DNA of 41,736 nt from positions 1 to 41,736 of the forward strand of contig JAFVRC010000017.1 in NCBI GenBank assembly GCA_017504485.1, in the 5' to 3' direction. The notes below the pieces were generated by a model. The model made no database searches and was not told the origin of the DNA. It saw only the letters and a list, made by a program, of their open reading frames with translations. Positions 1-7,940 of this stretch are shown in pieces; the stretch's first letter is position 1; each line of letters begins with the position of its first letter. A program made the translations under genes and the position numbers. This DNA comes from Alistipes sp. (lineage in GTDB: Bacteria > Bacteroidota > Bacteroidia > Bacteroidales > Rikenellaceae).

Positions 1-192
1 GTGCAATAAAATCACTTACCATAATATAATAGCGTGTATAAAGTTAAATAATTTAACTGAATTCTCAAAGAGCTCTAAATAAATTCTCATTGCGCGAATA
101 ATTCACTTGAATAATCATATAAATTATTGTGAGTTAATAACTGAGATTTAAAAACTCTGAATTTTAGTGTATAGCTGTGATATATTAATCAA
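1..192. repeat. Direct repeat copy 1 (192 bp, AT-rich)
   Basis: Bases 1-192 recur at 2499-2690 in the same orientation with no indels and only five mismatches (39 T/C, 73 C/T, 93 C/T, 147 T/G, 156 T/G), about 97% identity. The copy starts at the first base of the window, so its true left end is unknown. It is very AT-rich, lacks a plausible coding frame and contains a perfect palindrome at 43-57 (GTTAAAT-A-ATTTAAC). With copy 2 it brackets the hexosaminidase gene. Confidence 0.95.
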
Positions 193-252
193 AAATTTGT
201 ATAAGCATATAATAATTTTGCATTTCCTCTTCCACTTTTCTGAACTAATATA

Positions 253-260
253 TATATTTG
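253..260 (+). promoter_or_regulatory. -7 element of the hexosaminidase promoter
   Basis: TATATTTG matches the Bacteroidota -7 consensus TAnnTTTG and lies 21 bases before the ATG at 282. I see no clear TTTG -33 element at the usual 19-20 base spacing, so the call rests on the -7 box alone. Confidence 0.45.
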
Positions 261-281
261 TAAGAGAAAAATCCATTGACT

Positions 282-2474
282 ATGAAACGACATCTTTTGT
301 TAATATCGCTTCTCTTCGCCGTTGCGTGTTCGACACCAAAGGGCAATGTGAGTGGCGACATTGCTATTATTCCGCAACCATTGTCGCTTGTCCGACATAA
401 CAACAACTTTGTGATTACCCCTTCGACGGTGCTTGTATGCGATGTGGAGGAGCTTGCGCCTCTTGTTGCCTATACTATGGAGTATCTCGCCATCTCTACC
501 GATAAGAGTGTGCCCAAGAGTAACTATATCTCGTTTGCCCTCGATAGGTCGCTTGCCGAGGAGGAGTATAAACTATCCGTTTCGGCCGAGTCGATAAATA
601 TTGTTGCGGGAGGTTATGGCGGTGCTTTTAATGGTGTGCAGACTCTCTTCCAACTCCTTCCGAGCGAGGTCTATACCAAGCAGATGTGCTTGCCGGTCGA
701 GGTGCAGGGTTGTGAGGTTGCGGATAGACCAAAGTTTGCCTATCGAGGCTTTATGCTCGATGTTGCCTGTACCTTTGTGGAGAAGGAGAATGTGTTGCGT
801 TATATCGATTATATTGCCTATCATAAGGTAAATAGACTGCATTGGCACTTGGCCGATAATCAGGGTTGGCGTATCGAGATTAAGTCGCACCCCAATTTGA
901 CGAAAGTGGCGGGTTTTCGAGGCGGTGATTCGCCTCTGCGTGCAGCGTTAGGCAAGTGGAACGAGAAGTATGGCGGCTACTATACCCAAGAGGAGATAAA
1001 GGAGGTTGTGGCATACGCTGCAGTGCGCAATATCGAGGTTATTCCCGAGATAGACCTTCCAGGTCATAGCGAGGCGTTGTTGCGAGTCTATCCCGAGATG
1101 TTATGCAACTACACCAACGAAGAGTTGAATGTGAACGGCAACTATGATAGTCGCAATGTTGTGTGCGCCACAAAGGAGAGCAACTATCGTATTCTCGAAG
1201 AGATATTGGCGGAGGTTGCGGCACTGTTTCCGTCCAAATATATTCATATCGGAGGCGACGAAGTCAACCTCTCCCAGTGGAAAAGATGCCCCGACTGCTC
1301 GGCGTGGCTGAAGCGTAAGGGATATTCGGATGGTTCTGAGTTGGAGGATATGTTCATCGTTCGCATCCAAACAATTCTTACCAAATATGGCAAGTGCTCT
1401 TCGGTATGGAACGAGGCGGCTAAGGGAGGTAATCTGTCGAAGGAGGCGTTGGTCTATAGTTGGCAGAGTGTTGAAGATTGCAAAGAGGTGTTAAGCAGAG
1501 GTTACAACACCGTTCTTATGCCTCAGCTCTTCTTCTACTACGATATGCGTCAGAGCATTCACGAGAATGCCCCTATCTGGCGAGAGGTGGTTGATGTCCG
1601 CAAGACCTACTCGTTTGACTTTGACGAACTTGGCTTCGCACCCGAGACAATCGCCCTCGTAAAGGGCTTCGAGGGTGCATATTGGAGCGAACACCTCCTC
1701 TCGCAGGATGGTGACAGGTCGCTCGATTTCCTTGATTATCAGTGTTTCCCTCGCCTTTGCGCTATGGCAGAGCAGGGTTGGGGTAAAAATGGTGGCGAGT
1801 GGGAGGAGTTCCACTACCGCCTCTACTCTCGTCACTACGACCGTATGGCCGATATGGGGATCAATTTCCGCATTACCCCTCCAGTCGTTAAGTATGAGGG
1901 AGGTCTGCTCTCGGTTGAGAAGATTGACAATAGCACAATCTATTATCGTGACGATAGCAATGGCAGAGTGGGTAAATACAAGGGCGCTATCTCGACCGAT
2001 ACACCTGCCAAGTATCTATTCTGGGCAGAGTATCGTGGAGCGAAGTCACCCGAGGTGGCACATCCGTCGCACTACGAGACTATTCAGCCAAAGGTGAAGC
2101 TCACATCGTCGATGCCCGAGAATCCGAAGTATGGCTATGGTCGTGTTTCGGAGTACTATATGAAGATGCGTACCACTCGCACTTGCCACAAGGGCGATTG
2201 GTTGCTCTACGAGTTTGACGATCCGGTGGAGTGCCGAGCAGTAGAGTTAAACATACGCAACTACCATATGCCGGCTACTCGCCTTATCCATAAGGGCCAC
2301 GTCGAGGTAAGCGAAGATGGCAAGAGCTTTAAGCGTGTTGCAGATTTGGAACTTGGAGCAGTTCGACTCGTTAATCCGCGACCATTCAAGGCTGTGCGAA
2401 TAGTCTGCGATGAGACTGCTATTGGAGGCTCGGACATCAGAGTATCCGCACCTTTAATCTACCCTAAATACTAA
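282..2474 (+). CDS. GH20 beta-N-acetylhexosaminidase, lipoprotein
   Basis: This 730-residue exported enzyme should remove terminal beta-linked GlcNAc or GalNAc from glycans such as mucin or host N-glycans, using the substrate's acetamido group. The start is taken at ATG 282; an in-frame TTG at 276 would only add two residues before a good signal peptide. Residues 1-16 form a lipoprotein signal ending in AVAC (Cys16). An N-terminal GH20b-like domain is followed by the GH20 barrel from about 150 (RGFMLDVACTF, LHWHLADNQGWR) with the catalytic Asp-Glu pair D326-E327 in HIGGDEVN. From about 560 a beta-rich tail resembles the carbohydrate-binding or discoidin-like ends of Bacteroidetes GH20 enzymes. 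Stop is TAA. The gene stands alone between two copies of a 192-bp repeat and uses more AT-rich codons than genes further right. The family call is firm; the substrate is inferred. Confidence 0.93.
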   Translation: MKRHLLLISLLFAVACSTPKGNVSGDIAIIPQPLSLVRHNNNFVITPSTVLVCDVEELAPLVAYTMEYLAISTDKSVPKSNYISFALDRSLAEEEYKLSVSAESINIVAGGYGGAFNGVQTLFQLLPSEVYTKQMCLPVEVQGCEVADRPKFAYRGFMLDVACTFVEKENVLRYIDYIAYHKVNRLHWHLADNQGWRIEIKSHPNLTKVAGFRGGDSPLRAALGKWNEKYGGYYTQEEIKEVVAYAAVRNIEVIPEIDLPGHSEALLRVYPEMLCNYTNEELNVNGNYDSRNVVCATKESNYRILEEILAEVAALFPSKYIHIGGDEVNLSQWKRCPDCSAWLKRKGYSDGSELEDMFIVRIQTILTKYGKCSSVWNEAAKGGNLSKEALVYSWQSVEDCKEVLSRGYNTVLMPQLFFYYDMRQSIHENAPIWREVVDVRKTYSFDFDELGFAPETIALVKGFEGAYWSEHLLSQDGDRSLDFLDYQCFPRLCAMAEQGWGKNGGEWEEFHYRLYSRHYDRMADMGINFRITPPVVKYEGGLLSVEKIDNSTIYYRDDSNGRVGKYKGAISTDTPAKYLFWAEYRGAKSPEVAHPSHYETIQPKVKLTSSMPENPKYGYGRVSEYYMKMRTTRTCHKGDWLLYEFDDPVECRAVELNIRNYHMPATRLIHKGHVEVSEDGKSFKRVADLELGAVRLVNPRPFKAVRIVCDETAIGGSDIRVSAPLIYPKY

Positions 2475-2498
2475 AATTTAGATTAATATATCACAAGT

Positions 2499-2690
2499 GT
2501 GCAATAAAATCACTTACCATAATATAATAGCGTGTACAAAGTTAAATAATTTAACTGAATTCTCAAAGAGTTCTAAATAAATTCTCATTGTGCGAATAAT
2601 TCACTTGAATAATCATATAAATTATTGTGAGTTAATAACTGAGAGTTAAAAACGCTGAATTTTAGTGTATAGCTGTGATATATTAATCAA
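2499..2690. repeat. Direct repeat copy 2 (192 bp, AT-rich)
   Basis: This is the second copy of bases 1-192, offset by 2498 bases, with five substitutions and no gaps. It begins 24 bases after the hexosaminidase stop codon. Homology ends sharply at ATTAATCAA: after it copy 1 continues AAATTTG and copy 2 TTTTTACC. The two copies have different right-hand neighbours (hexosaminidase start, rpoD terminator), so the repeat is not simply a shared promoter. Confidence 0.95.
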
Positions 2691-2780
2691 TTTTTACCAA
2701 TAAACGCAGCATCCCCGATTTTATGTATTATTTTGACCAATAGGCCCGTAGTTGGCTCACCTCTAGGCAGAATAAAAAAA

Positions 2781-2816
2781 GAGCCTGTCTAACTTTTTTG
2801 CTTGTTAGACAGGCTC
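2781..2816. terminator. Bidirectional Rho-independent terminator (3' of rpoD)
   Basis: A perfect 13-bp stem (GAGCCTGTCTAAC / GTTAGACAGGCTC) has A-tracts on its left and T-tracts on its right, so it can stop transcription from both sides: rpoD on the minus strand and read-through from the hexosaminidase on the plus strand. Its right arm is shared with the terminator beyond typA. Confidence 0.9.
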
Positions 2817-2846
2817 ATCGTTTTTTGCATATTGAGTCTTGGCCTA

Positions 2847-3707
2847 TTAGCCGAGGTAGCTCTTCAGGAGCTTGCTGCGCGAAGAGTGACGCAGGCGGCG
2901 GATTGCCTTCTCCTTAATCTGACGCACACGCTCGCGTGTGAGGTCGAATTTCTCGCCAATCTCTTCGAGAGTCATCTCCGAGCAGCCTATGCCGAAGAAG
3001 TAGCGGATGATGTCGCGCTCGCGCTCGGTGAGCGTCTCAAGTGCGCGATCAACCTCCGTGGCGAGCGACTCGTTGATAAGGCCGTGGTCGGCATTTGGCG
3101 AGTCGGGATTCACCAGAACGTCGAGCAGCGAGTTGTCCTCGCCATCGGCGAATGGCGCATCTACCGAGATATGACGGCCTGCAACGCGGAGCGTATCGGT
3201 TACCTTGTCCCTCGGAAGCTCGAGCTCGTTGGCCAGCTCCTCGGGCGACGGCGTACGCTCGTGCTCCTGTTCGAAGCGGGCAAAGGCCTTGTTGATCTTG
3301 TTGAGCGAACCCACCTGATTGAGCGGCAGGCGCACGATGCGCGACTGCTCGGCCAGGGCCTGCAAAATCGACTGACGAATCCACCACACGGCATACGAGA
3401 TAAACTTGAAGCCGCGTGTCTCGTCGAACTTCTCGGCCGCTTTGATAAGGCCGAGGTTGCCCTCGTTAATAAGGTCGGGGAGACTCAACCCCTGATTTTG
3501 GTACTGCTTGGCCACCGAAACGACGAAGCGGAGGTTAGCCTTCGTAAGCTTCTCGAGGGCCTCTTGGTCGCCTTTGCGGATGCGTTGGGCGAGTTCTACC
3601 TCCTCTTCTACCGTGATGAGTTCCTCCTTACCAATCTCCTGCAAGTATTTGTCGAGCGACGCACTCTCACGGTTGGTAATGGACTTGGTAATCTTTAATT
3701 GACGCAT
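2847..3707 (-). CDS. rpoD: Primary sigma factor RpoD (sigma-70 family, short Bacteroidota form)
   Basis: This 286-residue protein is the housekeeping sigma subunit of RNA polymerase. It lacks region 1.1, as is usual in Bacteroidota. Region 1.2 covers roughly residues 15-45 and region 2 about 55-125, including [18 protein letters not shown] and the DNA-melting part [14 protein letters not shown]. Region 3 follows, and region 4.2 carries the helix-turn-helix [18 protein letters not shown] near the C-terminus. The ATG at 3707 has a purine-rich upstream stretch. It lies 26 bp downstream of the htrA stop on the same strand, so the two are probably co-transcribed, although rpoD may also have its own promoter inside htrA. 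The window's many TAnnTTTG promoters fit the specificity of this sigma type. Confidence 0.97.
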   Translation of the reverse strand: MRQLKITKSITNRESASLDKYLQEIGKEELITVEEEVELAQRIRKGDQEALEKLTKANLRFVVSVAKQYQNQGLSLPDLINEGNLGLIKAAEKFDETRGFKFISYAVWWIRQSILQALAEQSRIVRLPLNQVGSLNKINKAFARFEQEHERTPSPEELANELELPRDKVTDTLRVAGRHISVDAPFADGEDNSLLDVLVNPDSPNADHGLINESLATEVDRALETLTERERDIIRYFFGIGCSEMTLEEIGEKFDLTRERVRQIKEKAIRRLRHSSRSKLLKSYLG

Positions 3708-3733
3708 ATCTGTTTCTTCTTTGCTATTGGTCG

Positions 3734-5230
3734 CTATTCGCTGATAATCGTGTAGCTGGCCGCACGACCGTCAGGGTATATTCCGTCGATAGACTGAATC
3801 TTGTCGGTCAAACGGCTCAAATCGGCTATCGAGCGTATCGCCTTGTCGTTGATGTGGGTGATGACAAAACCCTCACGCACACGGGCCTTCGCCAACAGAC
3901 CGCCGCTCTTTAGCGACTGCACCTGCACGCCTCCGCGGATATCGAGCTTGCGACACAACTTGTCGCTTGCATCCACGAAGCGGCCGCCCAAAACCTCCAC
4001 GACATCGACGTCCTCTTTGGAGAGCAACTCTGCTTTTCCTGCCTTATTACGGAGAAGCACGTCAAAATGTTTCACATTTGCGCCTCTTTTTACAGATAAT
4101 TTTACGGTGTCATTTGGGCGATGCTTGCCAATCTGCTCGGTTAGCGTAGTCGGCGAGGTGATTTTCACACCATCAATCTCGATGATTACATCGCCCTTGC
4201 GCAGGCCGGCCTCGGATGCGGCACCTCCCTCGGCTATCGAGGCGACGTATGCACCGCCAACCTCCGTGATACCAGTCTCCTTGCCCAGCTGGTCGATAAA
4301 CTCTTGATCCACATAGCGGAACGATATGCCGAGCAATGCGCGCTGCACAACACCGTACTCGCGCAAATCATTGACCACCTTGCGCACGATGCTTTCCGGT
4401 ACGGCAAAGGCATAGCCTGTGTAGCTGCCCGTCGGCGACTTGATGACGGTGTTGATACCGACCAACTCGCCACGCGAATTCACGAGTGCGCCACCCGAGT
4501 TGCCCGGATTGACGGCGGCGTCGGTCTGGATGAACGACTCGATGCGGAACTCGTTGGGGATAACGTCGAGCTGACGAGCCTTCGCACTGACGATGCCGGC
4601 AGTGATGGTCGATTGCAGGTCGAATGGCGAGCCTATGGCCAGCACCCACTCGCCGAGGCGCAGTGCATCCGACGAGCCAAAGGCGAGGGTAGGAAGCGCC
4701 TCGGCCTCAATCTTGATGAGCGCAACGTCGGTTGTCGGGTCGGCACCTATGGCCTTGGCCTCGAATATGCGGCCGTCGTTGAGTTTCACGCGCAACTTTG
4801 TGGCTCCATCTATAACGTGGTTGTTGGTGACGATATAGCCATCGGGCGAGATGATGACGCCCGAGCCTCCCGACTTCTGCTCACGCTTCTTTGGCTGTCC
4901 GCCCTGCTGCTGTGGCTGTTGCGGGAAGCCGAAGAACTCGAAGAACGGATTGTAGGGCATCATCTGTTGGCGCACCTCAATCTCCTGCACAGCCTCGATA
5001 TTGACCACAGCCTTGACAGCCGTCTCGGCGGCAAATGTCAGGTCAGGATAGGAGGTCGATTGCTCGAGCGACACGAACTGTGTCATAGCGGCTGTTGCTG
5101 CGTCGCGGTTTGTGTACTCTATGTTGGTGGCAATCTGCGTGCTGCGCGCCACAACATACGATGCTGCGCCGGCTCCCATGAGTGCCGAGACGAAGCATGC
5201 GGCTATCAATACGAAATTACTCTTTTTCAT
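3734..5230 (-). CDS. HtrA/Deg-family periplasmic serine protease
   Basis: This 498-residue trypsin-like protease should degrade or refold damaged envelope proteins. The start is set at ATG 5230 because an exported-type N-terminus ([19 protein letters not shown]) begins there; the open frame runs further upstream into the promoter. The catalytic triad is visible: His138 (VTNNHVID), Asp168 (TTDVALIK) and Ser245 (NPGNSGGAL). A Gln/Pro-rich linker with Phe residues (about 93-118) corresponds to the flexible LA loop. PDZ1 covers about 300-395; a second, more diverged PDZ covers about 415-498. The length fits two-PDZ Deg proteins. It is the first gene of a probable htrA-rpoD unit and is divergent from the glycosidase-like gene at 5387. 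Its first ~36 codons are duplicated at 7633-7740. Confidence 0.95.
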   Translation of the reverse strand: MKKSNFVLIAACFVSALMGAGAASYVVARSTQIATNIEYTNRDAATAAMTQFVSLEQSTSYPDLTFAAETAVKAVVNIEAVQEIEVRQQMMPYNPFFEFFGFPQQPQQQGGQPKKREQKSGGSGVIISPDGYIVTNNHVIDGATKLRVKLNDGRIFEAKAIGADPTTDVALIKIEAEALPTLAFGSSDALRLGEWVLAIGSPFDLQSTITAGIVSAKARQLDVIPNEFRIESFIQTDAAVNPGNSGGALVNSRGELVGINTVIKSPTGSYTGYAFAVPESIVRKVVNDLREYGVVQRALLGISFRYVDQEFIDQLGKETGITEVGGAYVASIAEGGAASEAGLRKGDVIIEIDGVKITSPTTLTEQIGKHRPNDTVKLSVKRGANVKHFDVLLRNKAGKAELLSKEDVDVVEVLGGRFVDASDKLCRKLDIRGGVQVQSLKSGGLLAKARVREGFVITHINDKAIRSIADLSRLTDKIQSIDGIYPDGRAASYTIISE

Positions 5231-5271
5231 AACATAAATTTTTAGTTTCGCAATCAAAACGAATCGAATTA

Positions 5272-5302
5272 CAAAATTATTATAAATAGTCCGAAAAATC
5301 AA
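5272..5302 (-). promoter_or_regulatory. htrA promoter
   Basis: Read on the minus strand, TTG at 5302-5300 is followed after 20 bases by TAATTTTG at 5279-5272, a good Bacteroidota -33/-7 pair about 40 bases before the htrA ATG. Confidence 0.6.
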
Positions 5303-5320
5303 GTCTTGCGGCGAAGAACA

Positions 5321-5351
5321 TTTGTTTTTCTCGATATAATCGTTACCTTTG
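5321..5351 (+). promoter_or_regulatory. Promoter of the first glycosidase-like gene
   Basis: TTTG at 5321-5324, a 19-base spacer and TACCTTTG at 5344-5351 match the Bacteroidota consensus exactly. The predicted transcript starts near 5357, giving a leader of about 30 bases. It is back to back with the htrA promoter. Confidence 0.8.
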
Positions 5352-5386
5352 CAAGAGATTTAACCTAACAAAAAAACCGTAAAACA

Positions 5387-7510
5387 ATGAAAAAACTATC
5401 TTTAATCGTACTCATGCTGTTATGTAGTATGGTGTGTGTTTCGGCTTTGGCGAGTGAGGCTCGTCTATGCAATGATAAGGTTGAGGTGGTGGTCGATAAG
5501 GACGGCAACCTTACCGTGCTCAAGAACCTCGTGACGGGGCATAATTACGCTTCGGGTAACTACCTGTGGCGTATGAGCTACGACACGCATGCCGAGCGCG
5601 AGATTCAGATTATGCCCGATGCGCAGAAAGCTCGCGTGTCGTGCGACGGCAAGGCTATCACCATCCACTACCCTAAGCTCGTAGATATCAATGGTGCCAA
5701 GGTGGCTATGTCGCTCACTTTGACGCTTACCTTGCAGGATGACGAGGTGCACTTTGCTTCGGCTATGGAGAACAATATGGAGCACTCGATTATCCGCGAG
5801 CTGCACTATCCACTTGTCCGCAACGCCCAGCTTCCGAAGAACCACGCGCTGATTCTCTCGCACAGCGGCGGCCGCTTCTATGCCGACCCTGTGAAGCATA
5901 TCAACTCGAAGGCTATGTCGGGATCGGCGCAGTATATGTCGCCTCACCAGCACTTCCGCCAGCGCGATGTGCACTACGGAGGTCATGCTGCGATGAACTT
6001 CTACCTGTTCAATGGCGATAACTGCGGTGTCTATGTCGGCAGCCACGACCCGCTCATTCAGGATACCTGGCACGGCCTGCGCGTATATCCTGATGCCAAT
6101 GGCGAGTTTACGCAGTTGGAGTTCGGTCTCTACAAATATCCGCACTGCTTCTACGGCGAGAAGTGGACGAACGACACGAACCTTATCTCGCTCTACAACG
6201 GCACTTGGCACGTTGCTGCCGACAAGTACGGCAAGTGGGTGCGTGCAACATGGTGGGATCGCAAGCCGCAGCCAAAATGGGTGCAGGAGATGAAGTCGTG
6301 GCAGCGTGTAATCTTCAAGCACCAATACGGCGACTACCTGCTCAAATATACCGATATGAACGGCCGCGTGAAGGATGCCGCCGAGAGCGTGGATGCCAAT
6401 ACGCTCCTCTTCTTCGGTTGGTGGAAGGAGGGCTTTGATAACTCCTACCCGAACTACACCGAGGATGATACGCAGGGTGGCGACAAGGCTATGCGCCGCG
6501 AGATACTCAAGTTCCGCGACAGCGGTAAGCACGTCGCGCAGTACTTCAACGGTCACCTTATCGACCGTTTGAGCGACTTCTACAAGAGCGGCCTCGGCTC
6601 GAAGGTGTGCTACAAGAGTCCGTCGGGCTCGGAGGTGTCCGACGAGTATCGCTTCTCGGGTATGGGTACTTGGCTCTCGGAGTATATGGCACAGACATTC
6701 GTAATCGCTGACACACGCTTCCCGGAGTGGCGCGCGCTCCTCAAGACGTTGGTGGATCGCGCCGCATCGTGTGGTGCAAGTGCCGCCTTCTTCGACCAGA
6801 TGGGTAAGGGCTACGGCAAGAAACGGCCTTGGGATACCTCGCGCGAGTTCCCTGTGCCCGACAATCGCCTTGTTTACGACAAGGGCCAGACGATGAAGAT
6901 TCTGCGCGACTACGCTCGCGAGAAGTATGGTAGTGAGTTCGGTATCGGCTCGGAGCATATTATGGACTACTCGATGCACTTTGTCGATTTCACAATGTCG
7001 AATGGCATCAAATACGGCAAGGAGGACTTCACAGAGCTTATGCGTTATATTTTCCCTGAACTTAAGTTCTCCAACCGCAGCCAGCGTGACGATAACGACG
7101 TGGAGCGTCGTGTGAATATGACACTCCTCAAGGGTCTCTGCAACGATATCGAGATCTATCGCTGCCGTGGCCTTATTGACGAGACGCCGCGTTATCAGGC
7201 ATACCTTGCGAAGGTAAATGCCATCCGCGAGGCATACAAGGATTGCTTTATGTTCGGTACTTTCCGCGATGTATTGGGCTTCACTAACTCCAACAAGGCC
7301 GTGCAGGCCAAGGGTTTTTGGGGTGATAAGCGTATGACCGTTGTTGCTACCAACGAGTTCGACAAGGGTCGTCTTGCCGCCGAAATCTCTGTGCCGGGCT
7401 ACCGCTACGTTGAGTGCCGTACCCTTGGCAATGGCAAGGTGTCGGCCGATGGCACGAAGGTAGAGCTTGGGCAGTATGATGTTGCGGTATTGCTCTTCGA
7501 GAAGCTGTAA
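5387..7510 (+). CDS. Exported glycoside-hydrolase-like protein (DUF6259-type), paralog 1
   Basis: This 707-residue protein has a Sec signal peptide likely cleaved after ALA (about residue 22), so it is probably periplasmic. Residues about 25-290 form a beta-rich N-terminal domain (GHNYASGNYLWRM, DVHYGGHAAMNFY, HVAADKYGKWVRATWW). Residues about 300-640 look like a TIM barrel with motifs LFFGWWKEGFDNSYP, SAAFFDQMGKG and GIGSEHIMDY; a small beta domain ends the protein. D470 in FFDQ and E523 in GSEH are placed where retaining glycosidases keep nucleophile and acid/base, but that is inference. I associate the architecture with uncharacterised DUF6259 proteins from memory; no substrate can be named. 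The next gene (7941) is a paralog, roughly 60% identical by eye. Confidence 0.7.
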   Translation: MKKLSLIVLMLLCSMVCVSALASEARLCNDKVEVVVDKDGNLTVLKNLVTGHNYASGNYLWRMSYDTHAEREIQIMPDAQKARVSCDGKAITIHYPKLVDINGAKVAMSLTLTLTLQDDEVHFASAMENNMEHSIIRELHYPLVRNAQLPKNHALILSHSGGRFYADPVKHINSKAMSGSAQYMSPHQHFRQRDVHYGGHAAMNFYLFNGDNCGVYVGSHDPLIQDTWHGLRVYPDANGEFTQLEFGLYKYPHCFYGEKWTNDTNLISLYNGTWHVAADKYGKWVRATWWDRKPQPKWVQEMKSWQRVIFKHQYGDYLLKYTDMNGRVKDAAESVDANTLLFFGWWKEGFDNSYPNYTEDDTQGGDKAMRREILKFRDSGKHVAQYFNGHLIDRLSDFYKSGLGSKVCYKSPSGSEVSDEYRFSGMGTWLSEYMAQTFVIADTRFPEWRALLKTLVDRAASCGASAAFFDQMGKGYGKKRPWDTSREFPVPDNRLVYDKGQTMKILRDYAREKYGSEFGIGSEHIMDYSMHFVDFTMSNGIKYGKEDFTELMRYIFPELKFSNRSQRDDNDVERRVNMTLLKGLCNDIEIYRCRGLIDETPRYQAYLAKVNAIREAYKDCFMFGTFRDVLGFTNSNKAVQAKGFWGDKRMTVVATNEFDKGRLAAEISVPGYRYVECRTLGNGKVSADGTKVELGQYDVAVLLFEKL

Positions 7511-7633
7511 AAATTGGCTTTAAGCGGTGATAACTGCGTTACACTGCGGACGGGCGGCTCCTCGCATACGACAAGTATGCTCCGGACCGCCCGCCTTGTA
7601 TGCCTGGCTCTCATCTGCTTAAAAGCCAATTTT
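7509..7633. repeat. Large imperfect hairpin at the duplication junction (REP-like element)
   Basis: The ends are inverted repeats: AAAATTGGCTTTAAGC at 7510-7525 pairs with GCTTAAAAGCCAATTTT at 7617-7633 apart from one bulged base. Inside are a GC-rich stem GGGCGG (7552-7557) / CCGCCC (7587-7592) and an apical stem GCATAC (7564-7569) / GTATGC (7575-7580). It starts on the stop codon of the first glycosidase-like gene and ends exactly where homology to htrA begins. It could act as a terminator or mRNA-stabilising structure, or be a non-autonomous repeat. Confidence 0.75.
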
Positions 7634-7740
7634 GTTGGTGGCAATCTGCGTGCTGCGCGCCACAACATACGATGCTGCGCCGGCTCCCATGAGTGCCGAA
7701 ACGAAGCATACTGCTACCAATACAAAAGTGTTCTTTTTCG
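7633..7740 (-). pseudogene. Remnant of the htrA 5' end (signal-peptide region)
   Basis: Read on the minus strand this fragment still encodes about 36 residues matching the N-terminus of the protease at 3734-5230 ([19 protein letters not shown] is identical), then runs into the junction hairpin. Bases 7633-7699 are identical to 5122-5188 over 67 bases. The start codon has become ACG (CGT on the plus strand at 7738-7740) and the former -7 box has decayed to TAATCTTG, so it is very unlikely to be expressed as a protein. Upstream sequence to about 7860 also aligns with the htrA/glycosidase intergenic region. Confidence 0.9.
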
Positions 7741-7825
7741 TATATAGTGTTTTGATTTCGACTTCAAAACGAATGCAACCACAAGATTATTGCAAATCGA
7801 GGAGAAAATCAAACATTCTTATTTT

Positions 7826-7857
7826 TTTGCATTTTCTGAATATTATTCATACCTTCG
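7826..7857 (+). promoter_or_regulatory. Promoter of the second glycosidase-like gene
   Basis: TTTG at 7826-7829 and TACCTTCG at 7850-7857 are separated by 20 bases. The region aligns with the promoter at 5321-5351, but the -7 box has drifted from TTTG to TTCG, which predicts weaker or altered expression. The leader would be about 80 bases, much longer than that of paralog 1. Confidence 0.55.
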
Positions 7858-7940
7858 TGACGATTTTACTTGAATTGAGTATAGAAAAACGCAATTTTAT
7901 TTTCAGTTAACACTAATCTCAATAACTTAAAAATTATTTT

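Larger units (their letters stand above)
2475..2846. other. Gene-free interval between hexosaminidase and rpoD
   Basis: This 372-bp interval holds repeat copy 2 (2499-2690), about 85 bases of unrecognised sequence (2691-2775) with two ACCAATA words, and a strong bidirectional terminator at 2781-2816. I find no credible gene in it. Confidence 0.8.

Noticed and set aside
276-281. TTG start for the hexosaminidase
   Set aside because: It adds only two residues before a good ATG-initiated lipoprotein signal, so ATG 282 is preferred.
1-2690. Insertion sequence explaining the 192-bp repeats
   Set aside because: No transposase, no terminal inverted repeats and no target-site duplication; the interior is an ordinary GH20 gene.
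2802-3698. Long plus-strand open frame opposite rpoD
   Set aside because: It mirrors the rpoD coding strand and encodes a repetitive Leu/Ala/Arg-rich product. This is the usual shadow of a GC-rich gene.
5465-6979. 504-codon minus-strand open frame inside the first glycosidase-like gene
   Set aside because: It is antisense to a gene with a clear signal peptide, promoter and paralog; the product has no recognisable motif and is not kept as an open frame in the paralog.
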